DNA of 64,000 nucleotides from an uncultured Saccharospirillaceae bacterium. Its GTDB lineage: Bacteria > Pseudomonadota > Gammaproteobacteria > Pseudomonadales > Oceanobacteraceae. The DNA lies in NCBI GenBank assembly GCA_947499545.1, contig CANMOZ010000016.1, forward strand, positions 32,161 through 96,160, given 5' to 3'. The number at the start of each line of letters is the position of its first letter. The first letter of the stretch is position 1. The translations under genes and the position numbers were made by a program. Positions 53,375 through 63,552 of this stretch are shown here, piece by piece. The notes beneath the pieces are model-generated. The model ran no database searches. It had not been told where the DNA came from and saw only the letters and a program-made list of their open reading frames with translations.

Positions 53375-55184
53375 GTTGTGTCCTTGGTGAGAACTGATAG
53401 TAATGATTGATTTGGTCCAACAGTAACACTCCTATGGGTTCTTGCAAATGTGTCCAGTTGGCTTCAATAGTGACGGCATCAATTTGTTGTTCCGTCATAA
53501 GCTGTAAAGCGTCCTCAAGATGAGCGCGGTGACTTAATGATTGAGCAGACAATCGTTGTGCGGGGATTTGAGTTAAATCCAGCGTTTGGCTTTCGTGGTC
53601 AATATAATCATTGAGCAGCTGCTCATCGTTAATGATCCGAGCCAGATCAATGGCAGGAATAAGAACATAATGTGGATATTGGGTGCAAAGTAACAGCCAC
53701 TTGGGGTCTTTATCTAACAACGGAGTGATTTCACTCAGATGAAGTTTGCTTGGCACTTGTATGTAGTTTTGTTTCATCAGTGAAGTGACGGCCGTGTTCC
53801 GTAAAAGGTGCAGAGTGGGATGTTGCTCCAAGCTGATACCACGCTCTGCAAGCAACTCTACAAAAATGGAACGGCGATTAAAGGCTTCACTGGCCATCAT
53901 GGAGGATATGACGACGGCTAACATGGCTGGCATTAGAAGAGATGGGTTTTGCGTCATTTCTAAAAGAGCCACTAACGCAGCCAGAGGTGCCTGTAATACC
54001 CCCGCCATCATAGCCCCCATGCCCATCAGGGCATAAAACCCTAACGATGCAGCAGATTCGGGCAACACACTTTGTGCAAGACTTCCGAATATGACGCCTG
54101 ATGCGGTTCCCAAGATTAAGATGGGTCCAATAATGCCGCCCGGTAAACCAAACCCACAAGCCATGGCTGTTACCACCAATTTAGCGGTTAGAAACAGGAG
54201 TAAAAAGCCAATGCTCCAGGGAGTAGAAACCATTTGATGAATACTGTCGTAGCCAATGCCCATGATTTCAGGCAGTAGGCACCCCAGAGTCCCTGTTGCA
54301 ACTCCCAATATGAGAAGGGCTATTTTGGGGTCTGCTGGCGAGAGCTGAGCGAATTGGATGCTGAGTTTGTTGAATCCTGCGGCCAGTGCTCCAACACATA
54401 CGCTGACGAATGCGACGTACAACATATCGCCAAAAACGACGTGATCAGTCGCAGGTATATTGAAAGCGGGCTCAGCACCGAAGACGTGGGACGTCAGTAA
54501 GGCAGCTAGAGTGGCGGACATGAGTATCGGGATAAAACCGGCAACGGTGTATTCTTTTAATACGACCTCCAGCGCAAAAATCACACCTGCAAGAGGTATG
54601 TTGAAGGAGGCTGAAATGGCGCCTGCTACACCGCACCCAACTAAGGTTCGCATGCGATTTTTAGGGAGTGCGAGGCGTTGGCCCAGTGAACTTGCGATGG
54701 CGGCTCCGAGATGGACAGCCGGCCCTTCGCGCCCCGTTGATTGTCCACTGATGCAGGCAATAATGGCTCCGCCTGCCTGATACCACGCATTGGACTCGGG
54801 TAAATTCCCTTGGTGATTATTCAATCGATCTAAAACATGGCTGATACCGACCGCACGAGCGGTGGATGACCGCTTGGCCATCCAAAGGCCAAGCACCAGC
54901 GCTCCGAGAATCGGTAACCCAAATCTTGCCCAAGTTGATAAACCTTCGAAATGATCGGAATGCCCTTGAAGAATAAGATCGAGGGGAAGTTCTATGGCCA
55001 GTCTAAAAACAACAATCAACAGACCGCTGGCAATGCCAATTACAGCGCCTAAAAGGGTCAGCTGAGGTAAAGCGTCAACGGTAGCGATGCGACGCTGGAA
55101 ATGTTGCCAGGCTGTTTGCGGTGAAGATAATAATTTCAATAAGGAACCTATCCCATTTTTTGTTAAACTAGAGTGCAATTTCAT
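53358..55184 (-). CDS. ClC-family chloride channel/antiporter with C-terminal CBS domains
   Basis: A 608-residue membrane protein. The ClC core (about 40-440) has the filter motif 'STGREGPAVHLG' with the gating Glu153, 'GCGVAGAISASFNIPLAGVI' and 'GFGLPGGIIGPILILG' (G-x-F-x-P-like). The usual G-S-G-I-P loop is replaced by 'RAVGISHVL', which suggests altered chloride selectivity. The C-terminal 170 residues form a degenerate CBS pair. It is divergent from argC (54 bases between starts) and overlaps hemJ. Confidence 0.88.
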   Translation of the reverse strand: MKLHSSLTKNGIGSLLKLLSSPQTAWQHFQRRIATVDALPQLTLLGAVIGIASGLLIVVFRLAIELPLDLILQGHSDHFEGLSTWARFGLPILGALVLGLWMAKRSSTARAVGISHVLDRLNNHQGNLPESNAWYQAGGAIIACISGQSTGREGPAVHLGAAIASSLGQRLALPKNRMRTLVGCGVAGAISASFNIPLAGVIFALEVVLKEYTVAGFIPILMSATLAALLTSHVFGAEPAFNIPATDHVVFGDMLYVAFVSVCVGALAAGFNKLSIQFAQLSPADPKIALLILGVATGTLGCLLPEIMGIGYDSIHQMVSTPWSIGFLLLFLTAKLVVTAMACGFGLPGGIIGPILILGTASGVIFGSLAQSVLPESAASLGFYALMGMGAMMAGVLQAPLAALVALLEMTQNPSLLMPAMLAVVISSMMASEAFNRRSIFVELLAERGISLEQHPTLHLLRNTAVTSLMKQNYIQVPSKLHLSEITPLLDKDPKWLLLCTQYPHYVLIPAIDLARIINDEQLLNDYIDHESQTLDLTQIPAQRLSAQSLSHRAHLEDALQLMTEQQIDAVTIEANWTHLQEPIGVLLLDQINHYYQFSPRTQHAAVD

Positions 55185-55238
55185 AGCGTTGATTGCTTTT
55201 GAGCATCAGCCCTTCCAAGGATAGTGAAAGAGGCAACT

Positions 55239-56273
55239 GTGATAAAAGTCGCTGTCGTAGGTGGATCAGGGTACTCCGGTGCGGAGTTGTTAAGACTGCT
55301 CGCTCATCACCCAGAAGCACAGTTAGAGGTCGTGACCTCTCACTCAGAAGCGGGTGCGCGTGTGTCAGATGTTTACCCAAATTTAAGGGGCACACTTGAC
55401 TTGGTGTTTGCTCAACCCTCTATCGACAGCTTAAAAGATTGCGAGTTGGTCTTTTTTGCCACAACGCCCGGAAAAGCCATGCACTGGGTGCCTGAATTAT
55501 TGGATGAAGGTTGCCGTGTTATTGATTTAAGCGCCGATTTTCGATTAAGAGACATCTCAACGTGGTTGCAATGGTACAAAATTCCACACGAAGCTGAAAG
55601 CTACCTAGCGCAGGCAGAGTATGGTTTGCCTGAGTGGAATGCAGAAACCATTCAAACGGCCAATTTGGTTGCTAATCCTGGTTGTTACCCTACAGCGATT
55701 GCTTTAGGCATTATGCCGTTGTTAGAAGCAGAAGTGATTCATCCGCAAGGCATCATAGCGGATTGTAAATCAGGTCATAGTGGCGCGGGTCGACAGGCGC
55801 GTGCTCGGTCACTGTTGGCAGAAAGCCATGAAAATGTGCATGCCTATGGACTCGATGGGCATCGGCATTTTCCTGAAATTCAGCAAATCCTAGCTGAATT
55901 CAATCAGGGAAACCCTGTTGAAATTGTTTTTGTCCCACACTTAGTCCCCACCATCAGAGGCATCTTTGCCACCTTGTATTTGACGTCTTTAGATGAAAAA
56001 ACCGACTTCCATAGTATATTGGCCGATCGTTATCAACACAGCCCTTTTATCGAAGTGCTTGCGCCGGGTACATCGCCGGGTACGCGGAACGTGAGAGGTA
56101 CAAATCGCTGTGAGATTTCCGTCAAACAAGACCCACATTCCTCCATGGTGATGGTCTTGGTCGCCTTGGATAATTTAATGAAAGGTGCTGCAGGTCAAGC
56201 CGTTCAAAATATGAATATTATGTTTGGATTGCCTCCTGCAACTGGGTTAAATGCCTTGGCCGTCCTACCGTAG
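55239..56273 (+). CDS. argC: N-acetyl-gamma-glutamyl-phosphate reductase
   Basis: Third step of arginine synthesis: NADPH reduction of N-acetylglutamyl phosphate; 344 residues. The Rossmann opening is 'KVAVVGGSGYSGAELLRLL', the catalytic Cys149 lies in 'VANPGCYPTAIAL', and 'HRHFPEIQQ' and 'VPHLVPTIRGI' are family motifs. The start is GTG 55239 with agagg upstream; an earlier GTG at 55224 adds five residues. It opens the argC-DUF6776-bactofilin-erpA block conserved with Pseudomonas. Confidence 0.96.
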   Translation: MIKVAVVGGSGYSGAELLRLLAHHPEAQLEVVTSHSEAGARVSDVYPNLRGTLDLVFAQPSIDSLKDCELVFFATTPGKAMHWVPELLDEGCRVIDLSADFRLRDISTWLQWYKIPHEAESYLAQAEYGLPEWNAETIQTANLVANPGCYPTAIALGIMPLLEAEVIHPQGIIADCKSGHSGAGRQARARSLLAESHENVHAYGLDGHRHFPEIQQILAEFNQGNPVEIVFVPHLVPTIRGIFATLYLTSLDEKTDFHSILADRYQHSPFIEVLAPGTSPGTRNVRGTNRCEISVKQDPHSSMVMVLVALDNLMKGAAGQAVQNMNIMFGLPPATGLNALAVLP

Positions 56274-56436
56274 AAATAATTTAGGCACGTTATTTTAATA
56301 GTCAATGTCGAAAGCCTTTATCTAAACCCGTTCCTATGAGTTGTGTCTAGGTATGAGGTAAAGAACTCATTAATAAGAAGTCAGTGATTATAAAGCTCGT
56401 GAAAATAATGCTCGTGACAACAAAGAGAGTACATCG

Positions 56437-57162
56437 GTGAATCAGGAAAACTTTAAGGTTGTAAAAGATAACCCTGAGGCTCAAAGGCGCCGCCGTTTTT
56501 GGGTAACCATGGTTCTGGCATTAGGTTTGGTTGGCAGCTATGTGTTAGGCGTTTATGACGGCAAACTTAAAGCAGCAAGAGCAGAGCGTGAGTTGAGCCA
56601 AAACCAAGGTTTTCTGGCTCAAGCAGAGGACGCTCTCAATGTTTGCCGGCAGTCTTTATCCATCGCAACCAAACGCAGTGAGGTGGATCGTTTGGCGGTT
56701 GAAAAGATGCGGCAACAGGTTGCCGATTTAAGAGCAGAAATTGCCAATCAGCAAGAAGATATCGCTTTTTATCAAAATGTAATGGCCGGCAAAAAAACCA
56801 AGCAAAGTTTAAAGGTTGAAAAAATTGCGGTTGAAAATGCATTAGAACCCAGTCGTTTTCGTTATCAGGTGGTTCTAGCGCAAGTGGGGAAAAAGCATCC
56901 GTGGATCAAAGGCAATGCAAGGGTTTATGTGGTTGGTTTAAATGAAGGTAAAAAAGCCAGCTTTTCCTTGAATCACCTCAACGAAACGATGGACCAAGAA
57001 GTGATACCCTTTCGTTTTCGATACTTCCAAAAGCTGGAAGGCGAATTGCAGATTCCAGATGGATTTGAACCTGAATACATGCAGGTTCGGCTACAGTCTG
57101 AAGGCCGATCGCCCCAGGTGGTAGAAGGTCAGTTTTCATGGTCCGACATTAAGGGAGCCTAA
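56437..57162 (+). CDS. DUF6776-type membrane-anchored protein
   Basis: A 241-residue protein with a basic N terminus (QRRRR), one membrane helix (about 23-42) and a coiled coil (about 45-110, 'AVEKMRQQVADLRAEIANQQ'). A beta-rich C-terminal domain follows (120-241). Most of it is predicted periplasmic. The start is a GTG. It lies 5 bases before the bactofilin gene, as in Pseudomonas, and the two probably work together at the cell envelope; function not established. Confidence 0.75.
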   Translation: MNQENFKVVKDNPEAQRRRRFWVTMVLALGLVGSYVLGVYDGKLKAARAERELSQNQGFLAQAEDALNVCRQSLSIATKRSEVDRLAVEKMRQQVADLRAEIANQQEDIAFYQNVMAGKKTKQSLKVEKIAVENALEPSRFRYQVVLAQVGKKHPWIKGNARVYVVGLNEGKKASFSLNHLNETMDQEVIPFRFRYFQKLEGELQIPDGFEPEYMQVRLQSEGRSPQVVEGQFSWSDIKGA

Positions 57163-57167
57163 GCTTC

Positions 57168-57644
57168 ATGTTTGGAAATAATAAGCCCGGTGAATTCCAG
57201 TGCGACACACTCATTTCAAATAAAACGACGTTAGTGGGTGATATTCACTTTTCTGGTGGTCTGCATATTGATGGGTGTATACGCGGCAACCTCATTGCGG
57301 AAGACGGTACCAACGCAGTGGTGCGCATCAGTGAGCAGGGGCGTGTGGAGGGTGAAATCCGTTCACCTCGCGCCATTGTCAATGGTCACGTGAGCGGCAA
57401 TTTGTTCATTGATCAGCACTTAGAAATGGCAGAAAAAGCAAAAGTGGACGGTGACATCCACTATGCAGCTATCCAGATGGTGATGGGGGCTCAAGTCAAT
57501 GGTCGTTTGGTCCATGACGCTCGATCAGACAGCAACAGTAAAGGCAAACGCCCCAAAAACAACGTGGAACCCTTAAGTACGAAAGCACAGCAACGTGCCG
57601 CGCTGGAATCTATGAAAACGGCTGAGCAGGTAAAAGTTGACTAG
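57168..57644 (+). CDS. Bactofilin (polymer-forming cytoskeletal protein)
   Basis: A 158-residue self-assembling cytoskeletal protein. The beta-helix core spans about 12-115 ('TTLVGDIHFSGGLHIDGCIR', 'GRVEGEIRSPRAIVNGHVSG', 'AKVDGDIHYAAIQMVMGAQV') with the regular Gly/Val/Asp spacing of bactofilins. A basic, disordered tail follows (RSDSNSKGKRPKNN). It is next to a membrane-anchored partner candidate upstream and erpA downstream. Confidence 0.92.
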   Translation: MFGNNKPGEFQCDTLISNKTTLVGDIHFSGGLHIDGCIRGNLIAEDGTNAVVRISEQGRVEGEIRSPRAIVNGHVSGNLFIDQHLEMAEKAKVDGDIHYAAIQMVMGAQVNGRLVHDARSDSNSKGKRPKNNVEPLSTKAQQRAALESMKTAEQVKVD

Positions 57645-57705
57645 TATGGTCGGGTATGCGGATAATTGCCAATTAGGGTATGTTAAGACCTAGTTGGAGA
57701 AAGGC

Positions 57706-58041
57706 ATGAGTGAAGTTTCACTGACACTCACCCAAGCAGCCGTCGATAAAGTACAGGCGTTGATAGCGGATGAAGGCGATCAGCGTTTGTGTTTGCGGGT
57801 TTTTGTAACCGGAGGTGGCTGCTCTGGCTTTCAGTATGGATTCACTTTCGATACTGACCCATCAGAAGACGATGCTCAGTACTTAGTGCAAGGCGTTAAA
57901 GTTCTGGTTGACCCATTAAGTTACCCTTACTTGAGCGGCGCGACGGTAGACTACGAAGAAGGCCTGTCTGGTGCACGCTTTCTAGTGCAAAATCCAGGTG
58001 CCAGCAGTACCTGTGGTTGTGGGTCTTCTTTTGCTATTTAA
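57706..58041 (+). CDS. erpA: Iron-sulfur cluster insertion protein ErpA
   Basis: An A-type carrier delivering Fe-S clusters to apoproteins; 111 residues. The three ligands are Cys39 ([10 protein letters not shown]), Cys103 and Cys105 (STCGCGSSF). ATG 57706 has GGAG 7 bases upstream; the TTG at 57694 is unlikely. Length and motifs are exact for the family. Confidence 0.95.
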   Translation: MSEVSLTLTQAAVDKVQALIADEGDQRLCLRVFVTGGGCSGFQYGFTFDTDPSEDDAQYLVQGVKVLVDPLSYPYLSGATVDYEEGLSGARFLVQNPGASSTCGCGSSFAI

Positions 58042-58094
58042 AGCCTTATCTAAATCAACTCCCAAAGCTGATAGTCACCGTCAAGTAGGTGTTC

Positions 58095-58787
58095 TCAACG
58101 CGGCTTTCCTGAGGTGGCCTTGGGTTTCCAGTTAGCCTTGTCCCCCCACAGGGTTTTGAGGCGTTCATCTCGACCGCATCCTCCACGATACCAGTTGTAG
58201 CGGATGGGGTTTTTCTTGTAGTAATCCTGATGGTATTCCTCCGCCTCCCAAAAAGGGGTGGCCTCCGTAATCTCTGTTTGGATGGGACCGCTGAGGACAC
58301 CACTGTTAGCCAAGACGGTTTTACTCATTTCGGCTAATTGCCGTTGGGATTCGTTTAAATAAAAAATACCGGAACGGTATTGTTTGCCTTTGTCACAGAA
58401 CTGACGGTCTTTTGCTAGTGGGTCAATGGAATACCAAAAGACTTCAAGGAGTGTTTCATAATTGACTTTGGCTGGATCATAGATAACTTTAACGGCCTCA
58501 GTATGCTTAGTCCCACCACTGGAAACTTGCCGGTAGGTTGGCCGTTCTTTTTTTCCTCCCACGTAACCCGATATGCCTTCAACGACACCCGGTACTTTTT
58601 CAAAATCTGACTCGGTACACCAAAAACATCCCCCGGCAAAAATGGCAGTTTCATAGGAAGCGTTTTGAGCACTTATGTTGTCACTGGTTTCTTCTGCTTG
58701 TAAAAAGATGCTCCCAAAGAAAATAGATATGACCCCCAAGCCAAGCAAGGGAGCTAGAACTTTATGTTTTGGTAACACGTCTTTCAT
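58095..58787 (-). CDS. msrA: Exported peptide-methionine (S)-S-oxide reductase MsrA
   Basis: Repairs the S form of oxidised methionine in proteins; 230 residues. The catalytic Cys54 lies in 'AGGCFWCTESDF'; 'GYVGGKKERPTYRQVSSGGT' and 'KHTEAVKV' are conserved. Unlike the cytosolic form it has an N-terminal hydrophobic segment (about 10-29), so it acts in the periplasm, probably anchored. It lies 14 bases downstream of the exported msrB gene, forming an envelope repair pair. Confidence 0.93.
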   Translation of the reverse strand: MKDVLPKHKVLAPLLGLGVISIFFGSIFLQAEETSDNISAQNASYETAIFAGGCFWCTESDFEKVPGVVEGISGYVGGKKERPTYRQVSSGGTKHTEAVKVIYDPAKVNYETLLEVFWYSIDPLAKDRQFCDKGKQYRSGIFYLNESQRQLAEMSKTVLANSGVLSGPIQTEITEATPFWEAEEYHQDYYKKNPIRYNWYRGGCGRDERLKTLWGDKANWKPKATSGKPR

Positions 58788-58801
58788 GGGGATACCTTTA
58801 T

Positions 58802-59344
58802 TTATGAACGCAGGGAAGGGAGTGTTTGGTCAATTGGAACAAAGCTTAATGCCACTCCGTTGTTACACCAGCGTTGTCCCGTTGGCTGCGGGCCATCATC
58901 AAACACATGCCCTTGATGCCCCTTACAACGAGCACAGTGGTATTCCGTTCTAGGTAATACTAATTTGTAGTCACGTTTGGTTTCGGTATTGCCTGCAATG
59001 GCATCGTAAAAGCTAGGCCAGCCGGTGCCGCTGTTGTACTTTGTTTTGGAAAGGAAAAGCGGTAGAAAGCAAGCAGCGCAAATATAGGTGCCTTCACGTT
59101 TCTCTTTGTTTAAGGGGCTGCTCCAGGGGCGCTCTGTATCTTCTTCAAACAGCACCTCGTATTGCTGGGCTGTGAGAAGTTGGCGCCACTCTTCCGGTGT
59201 CTTATGAATGGGAGGAAAAGAGCCATCGCTTTTTTGGGCGTTAGCGGCCATGGATAAAGGAGCCTGTGCTGCGAAATAAGTGCCTCCCATAATGGGAATC
59301 AATAATCCGCTGCCGGCCGCTAAGAAAAAACCTCGTCTGTTCAT
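58802..59344 (-). CDS. msrB: Exported peptide-methionine (R)-S-oxide reductase MsrB
   Basis: Repairs the R form of methionine sulfoxide; 180 residues. The N terminus has a twin-arginine-like signal (NRRGFFLAAGSGLLIP). Zinc ligands are Cys89/Cys92 (YICAACFLPLF) and Cys137/Cys140 (YHCARCKGHQGHVF); catalytic Cys160 is in 'GQRWCNNGVALSF', where RYC is more usual. It is the first gene of the msrB-msrA unit. Confidence 0.93.
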   Translation of the reverse strand: MNRRGFFLAAGSGLLIPIMGGTYFAAQAPLSMAANAQKSDGSFPPIHKTPEEWRQLLTAQQYEVLFEEDTERPWSSPLNKEKREGTYICAACFLPLFLSKTKYNSGTGWPSFYDAIAGNTETKRDYKLVLPRTEYHCARCKGHQGHVFDDGPQPTGQRWCNNGVALSFVPIDQTLPSLRS

Positions 59345-59462
59345 ATCAACGCTCTGGCTTTCTAAACGGTCATTAGTCGGAGTATGGGATTAAATATGAC
59401 AGTTTGCGCACAAAATAATAGCGAGTGAAAGCTTACATGCAGCTGAATTGAGCAGTTTTGTG

Positions 59463-60611
59463 TTACGAGAGTGGCTTGGGTGTCCAAGATCCCAAAATAG
59501 TTGGCCGTTTCGCTCCTGTTACGCCGGGCAGGTTACCCGGCAGATGACTGACAAAGCGGTGTGCTAACCAGGCAAATGCACAGGCCTCTAAGCCATCACA
59601 GGGTATCCCAAAGTCTGAGGAAGTTCTGATCTGAAAGGTGTCACCGAGCTCTTCGCTTAAAAGCTCTAGTAAGAAGCGGTTGTTGACGCCGCCCCCACAC
59701 ACAACAATTATGCCTTCGTTGAGATAGTGTTGGATTGATTGAGCGATGCTTCGAACGCTGAATTGATAGAGCGTTCTCTGAACATCTTCGGGTTTAACCT
59801 TGGCTTGAGCTTTCAGGGAATTCTTTAACCAGTCTAGGTTGAATACTTCAAAACCCGTGCTTTTAGGAAAAGGTTGCTTCAAATAAGGGTGCATCAACCA
59901 CTGATTGAGTAAATCTGGCAATAGCTTCCCACTTTGGCCCCATTGCCCTTCAGGGTCATACCAGCTGTCTTGAAAGTGCAATTGGTACCATGCGTCCGTT
60001 AACGTGTTGGCGGGCCCGGTATCGCCAGCCATCACCTGTTCTGGTTGATCAGACATCAGGGTTAAATTGGCAAAACCCCCTAAATTCAGTACGCCAGCGA
60101 TTTTCTGGTTGGGGTTGGATAAGCATCTAAAGACGGCGTGATGAAAAGCTGGGGCTAAAGGTGCGCCTTGGCCGCCGCTGCTGATGTCAGCACTTCGAAA
60201 ATCATGAACAATATCCAGCTGAGTTAACGCTGCTAATCGAGACGCACTTCCCAGCTGCCAGGAATATCCAAAATCCCCTTCAGGCTGGTGCCAAAGCGTT
60301 TGTCCGTGAAACCCCAGGGCTTTGATGTCTGAGTGAACAACACCAATTTCTTGAAACCACTGATTGATGGCATTTGCGGTTTCATGAGTGAAGCGTTGTT
60401 CTGTTTCCGCGATGGCGTGTAGATTCGCTTCACCAGATCGAAATGCTTTTAATGAATGATGTAGTGTCTTTGAGAATGCCACGCTGTGACATTTAGATGC
60501 CAGGATACAACCTTCTTCATCTATTTGAACGAGAGCCATGTCAATACCATCTAAGCTGGTACCGGACATGGTTCCCAGGTACATCCCTGCTACCGGTTGG
60601 CCATTGACCAT
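59463..60611 (-). CDS. anmK: Anhydro-N-acetylmuramic acid kinase
   Basis: Phosphorylates and opens 1,6-anhydroMurNAc released by peptidoglycan turnover; 382 residues. The ATP-binding opening is 'YLGTMSGTSLDGIDMALVQI'. 'GFHGQTLWHQPEG' and 'VLNLGGFANLTLM' are typical, and 'MAGDTGPANTLTDAW' and 'VCGGGVNNRFLLELL' complete the ASKHA fold. It starts 7 bases after the M23 peptidase stop, so cell-wall cutting and recycling genes are linked. Confidence 0.95.
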   Translation of the reverse strand: MVNGQPVAGMYLGTMSGTSLDGIDMALVQIDEEGCILASKCHSVAFSKTLHHSLKAFRSGEANLHAIAETEQRFTHETANAINQWFQEIGVVHSDIKALGFHGQTLWHQPEGDFGYSWQLGSASRLAALTQLDIVHDFRSADISSGGQGAPLAPAFHHAVFRCLSNPNQKIAGVLNLGGFANLTLMSDQPEQVMAGDTGPANTLTDAWYQLHFQDSWYDPEGQWGQSGKLLPDLLNQWLMHPYLKQPFPKSTGFEVFNLDWLKNSLKAQAKVKPEDVQRTLYQFSVRSIAQSIQHYLNEGIIVVCGGGVNNRFLLELLSEELGDTFQIRTSSDFGIPCDGLEACAFAWLAHRFVSHLPGNLPGVTGAKRPTILGSWTPKPLS

Positions 60612-60617
60612 GCTGTG

Positions 60618-62033
60618 TTATCCATCGTTGGTGGCAATTTGAAACTCTTTTTCTTCTGCAGCAAGTTGAGCAAGCATGGCTTGTGCCTGCAGATCAAAAT
60701 TTTTACGCTCTTTTTTTACAATGGGCAGTGCTTGTGGCAGCTTGACTCGTAAAGGGTCTCGATGGACGCCATCCACTCTGAATTCGTAATGAAGGTGGGG
60801 GCCAGACGCTAAGCCGGTGCTGCCCACATAACCAATGACTTGTCCCTGCTTGATGCGTGACCCTCGTTTTAGTCCGCGTCGGAAGCCTTTCATGTGCGCA
60901 TATAATGTGGTGTATCGTGAGCCGTGTTGCAGAATGATTACGTTTCCGTATCCACCTTTTCGCCCAATGAATTTAACTTTACCGTTTCCAGTTGCTTTGA
61001 TGGGTGTACCTGGCGAGGCGGCATAATCGACGCCCCTGTGCGCGCGAATGGTGTGTAAAACAGGGTGTTTACGACGTAAGTTGAAACGCGATGAAATCCT
61101 GGCAAAATCAACCGGTGTACGGATAAAGGCCTTTTTAACACTTCTGCCTTCAGGCGTGTAGTAACCCACCTCGCCTTGTGAATCAGTGTATTTTAAGGCT
61201 CTAAAGGCTTTCCCTTGGTTTACAAATTCTGCGACCAAAATGTCGCCATCACGGACTTTTTCGCCTTTGAAATAGATTTCTTCGTAAATGATTCGAAAGC
61301 GATCACCCTCGCGTAGGTCTAAAGCAAAGTCGATATCCCAGCCGAAGAGGCCGGCAAACTCCATGATGGTTTTTTCCGACAGACCGGCTTTGTTGCCATC
61401 ATAGAACAATGAGTTGAGAATGGTGCCTTCTGCGTATCGAGGAATGCTCTCGGTTTCCAGTTTTACGACGGTGCTGGTAAATGAGTACGGTTCATTGGCG
61501 ATATAGTCAATGTATCGAGTTAAGGACTCTTGAAAGCGAAGCTGTTGCAGCTCGTCCTTTCCTGAAAGCACAAATCCTAGGCGATCACCCGGAACCAGGC
61601 GCTTCAGTTTTTCACCTTCTTTCGATTTCAATATGGCCAGCACCCATTTGGCACCCAGACCTTGTTCAGAAAAAATATCGCTAAGGGTGTCTCCGGATTT
61701 CACTGTAACGAAGTGAAAAGGAATCGGGGCATCAACCTTTTTCGCAGGTTGGGGGCGTAAGTCAGCGCTTGGTTCGGGTGTGTTGCTTGGAGGGGCTTTT
61801 TGCTCCGCTACTTTTGTATCCGTGAGAACACTTGGAATGATGCTGGGCTCAGGGTTAATGGGGGGCTGTAGGTCAATAGGTTTTACCCGGGTAACTTCCT
61901 GCTCAAGTTGTTGCGTGGCAGGTAGCAACAGTAAAATAACAACGGTAAATAATAGGGTGCCTGAAAGCGCGACCATATGACGACGTGGAAAAGCGCGCAA
62001 CCAAACTGGCAGATTAGAAGACCAACGGGGCAT
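60618..62033 (-). CDS. M23-family murein endopeptidase with LysM/OapA-type domain
   Basis: A 471-residue envelope peptidase, MepM-like. One membrane anchor (about 19-36), a Pro-rich linker, then an OapA/LysM-like domain (about 100-165, 'FVTVKSGDTLSDIFSEQGLG') for wall binding. The LytM/M23 domain covers about 330-435 with zinc-site motifs 'HRGVDYAASPGTPI' and 'GPHLHYEFRVDG'. It probably cuts peptide crosslinks to allow wall growth. ATG 62033 is chosen over 62072. It is divergent from tyrS. Confidence 0.93.
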   Translation of the reverse strand: MPRWSSNLPVWLRAFPRRHMVALSGTLLFTVVILLLLPATQQLEQEVTRVKPIDLQPPINPEPSIIPSVLTDTKVAEQKAPPSNTPEPSADLRPQPAKKVDAPIPFHFVTVKSGDTLSDIFSEQGLGAKWVLAILKSKEGEKLKRLVPGDRLGFVLSGKDELQQLRFQESLTRYIDYIANEPYSFTSTVVKLETESIPRYAEGTILNSLFYDGNKAGLSEKTIMEFAGLFGWDIDFALDLREGDRFRIIYEEIYFKGEKVRDGDILVAEFVNQGKAFRALKYTDSQGEVGYYTPEGRSVKKAFIRTPVDFARISSRFNLRRKHPVLHTIRAHRGVDYAASPGTPIKATGNGKVKFIGRKGGYGNVIILQHGSRYTTLYAHMKGFRRGLKRGSRIKQGQVIGYVGSTGLASGPHLHYEFRVDGVHRDPLRVKLPQALPIVKKERKNFDLQAQAMLAQLAAEEKEFQIATNDG

Positions 62034-62191
62034 AATAAATCCAGGTTCTGATTTGTCCCAAGTGAAACACATTACTAAGGCTGAAGGATCGCATAGATTG
62101 AGCCTGAGTGCTTGTAATCTCTGCCACTTTAGGTATTGTCCTTAGTTCATTTCAATACCCAATTATGAAACTAAGATCGAGAGAAGTATCC

Positions 62192-63484
62192 ATGGACCTT
62201 TTGTCAGACTTAAAAGCCCGAGGGCTCTTGAATGACTGTACTGATGAGCAAGCATTGGCTCAACATTTAGCAGAAGGGTCCAAAACACTCTATTGCGGCT
62301 TCGATCCTACAGCAGATAGTCTGCACATAGGCAGTTTGGTTCCCCTTTTGGCGCTACGCCGTTTTCAGAACGCAGGCCATAAGCCAATTGCCTTGGTCGG
62401 TGGAGCAACCGGTCTCATTGGTGACCCAAGTTTTAAAGCACAAGAGCGACAATTGCAATCGGACGAAGTGATTTCGGGCTGGGTAAGCAAATTGGAAACG
62501 CAAGTCAGCCAGTTTTTATCCTTTGACGCGTCTTCGAACAGTGCGACCGTTGTCAGTAACTTGGACTGGATGCAGGGGTACTCTGCCATTCGCTTTTTGC
62601 GAGACATTGGCAAGCACTTTTCTGTTAACCAAATGATCCAGAAAGAATCGGTTAAGCAACGTATTGAGCGTGAGGGCTCCGGTATTTCATATACAGAGTT
62701 CAGCTATATGTTGCTTCAATCCTTGGATTTTGCTGAATTGAATCGATCTCACCAATGCACATTGCAAATTGGTGGGTCAGATCAGTGGGGCAATATTACT
62801 GGCGGTATTGATTTGACTCGTCGCTTGAATCGTCAGCAAGTTTTTGGTTTAACCCTGCCGTTGATTACCAAGTCAGATGGAACCAAGTTTGGCAAAACCG
62901 AAACCGGTACCATCTGGTTAGATGCGAAGCGGACCTCTCCTTTTAGCTTCTACCAGTTTTGGTTAAATACAGCCGATGCGGATGTTTACCGCTTCTTGAA
63001 ATATTTTACCTTTTTGCCTGTCGACAAAATCGATGCAATTGAAGCTGAGGACAAAGCGTCGGAGGGTAAGCCGCAGGCACAACGTATTCTTGCCGAAGAA
63101 GTTACTCGGATTGTTCATGGAGAGCACGGCTTAGAAGCCGCTCAGAAGATTACAGAAGCGATGAGGCAAGGCGATTTTTCCACGTTGTCTGAATCTGAAC
63201 TGGCACAGTTGGCACAGGACGGTATCGAATGCACCGACATTCATGACGATCAGATACTGCTTGAAAACGCACTTGTTGAATGCGGGCTTGCAAAAACGAA
63301 TACCGGGCAAGTGACAGTTGGCCAGGCGCGTAAACTTTTAAAAGCGAACAGCATTTCGGTTAACGGTGAAAAGTATTCTGATGGTGAAGCAGTATTGAGT
63401 CGAGAAAACGCCCTTTTGGGTACCTATCACTTTATTAAACGCGGTAAGAAAGAGGTACGCTTATTGGCGTGGCGCTCATCATGA
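62192..63484 (+). CDS. tyrS: Tyrosyl-tRNA synthetase
   Basis: A class I synthetase charging tRNA-Tyr; 430 residues. '[17 protein letters not shown]' carries the H-I-G-H-like motif, 'YMLLQSLDF' and '[17 protein letters not shown]' the tyrosine and ATP sites, and '[13 protein letters not shown]' the K-M-S-K-S-like loop. An S4 RNA-binding domain ends the protein (about 365-425). ATG 62192 has agaag upstream; the frame to 62108 is not family-like. The gene precedes the rRNA operon as in Pseudomonas. Confidence 0.96.
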   Translation: MDLLSDLKARGLLNDCTDEQALAQHLAEGSKTLYCGFDPTADSLHIGSLVPLLALRRFQNAGHKPIALVGGATGLIGDPSFKAQERQLQSDEVISGWVSKLETQVSQFLSFDASSNSATVVSNLDWMQGYSAIRFLRDIGKHFSVNQMIQKESVKQRIEREGSGISYTEFSYMLLQSLDFAELNRSHQCTLQIGGSDQWGNITGGIDLTRRLNRQQVFGLTLPLITKSDGTKFGKTETGTIWLDAKRTSPFSFYQFWLNTADADVYRFLKYFTFLPVDKIDAIEAEDKASEGKPQAQRILAEEVTRIVHGEHGLEAAQKITEAMRQGDFSTLSESELAQLAQDGIECTDIHDDQILLENALVECGLAKTNTGQVTVGQARKLLKANSISVNGEKYSDGEAVLSRENALLGTYHFIKRGKKEVRLLAWRSS

Positions 63485-63552
63485 GTGCTGGGTGGCTTTA
63501 AGGAATGCTTTGATTGTCGCACTCCTTATATGAAAAAACACGTTGATTACAG

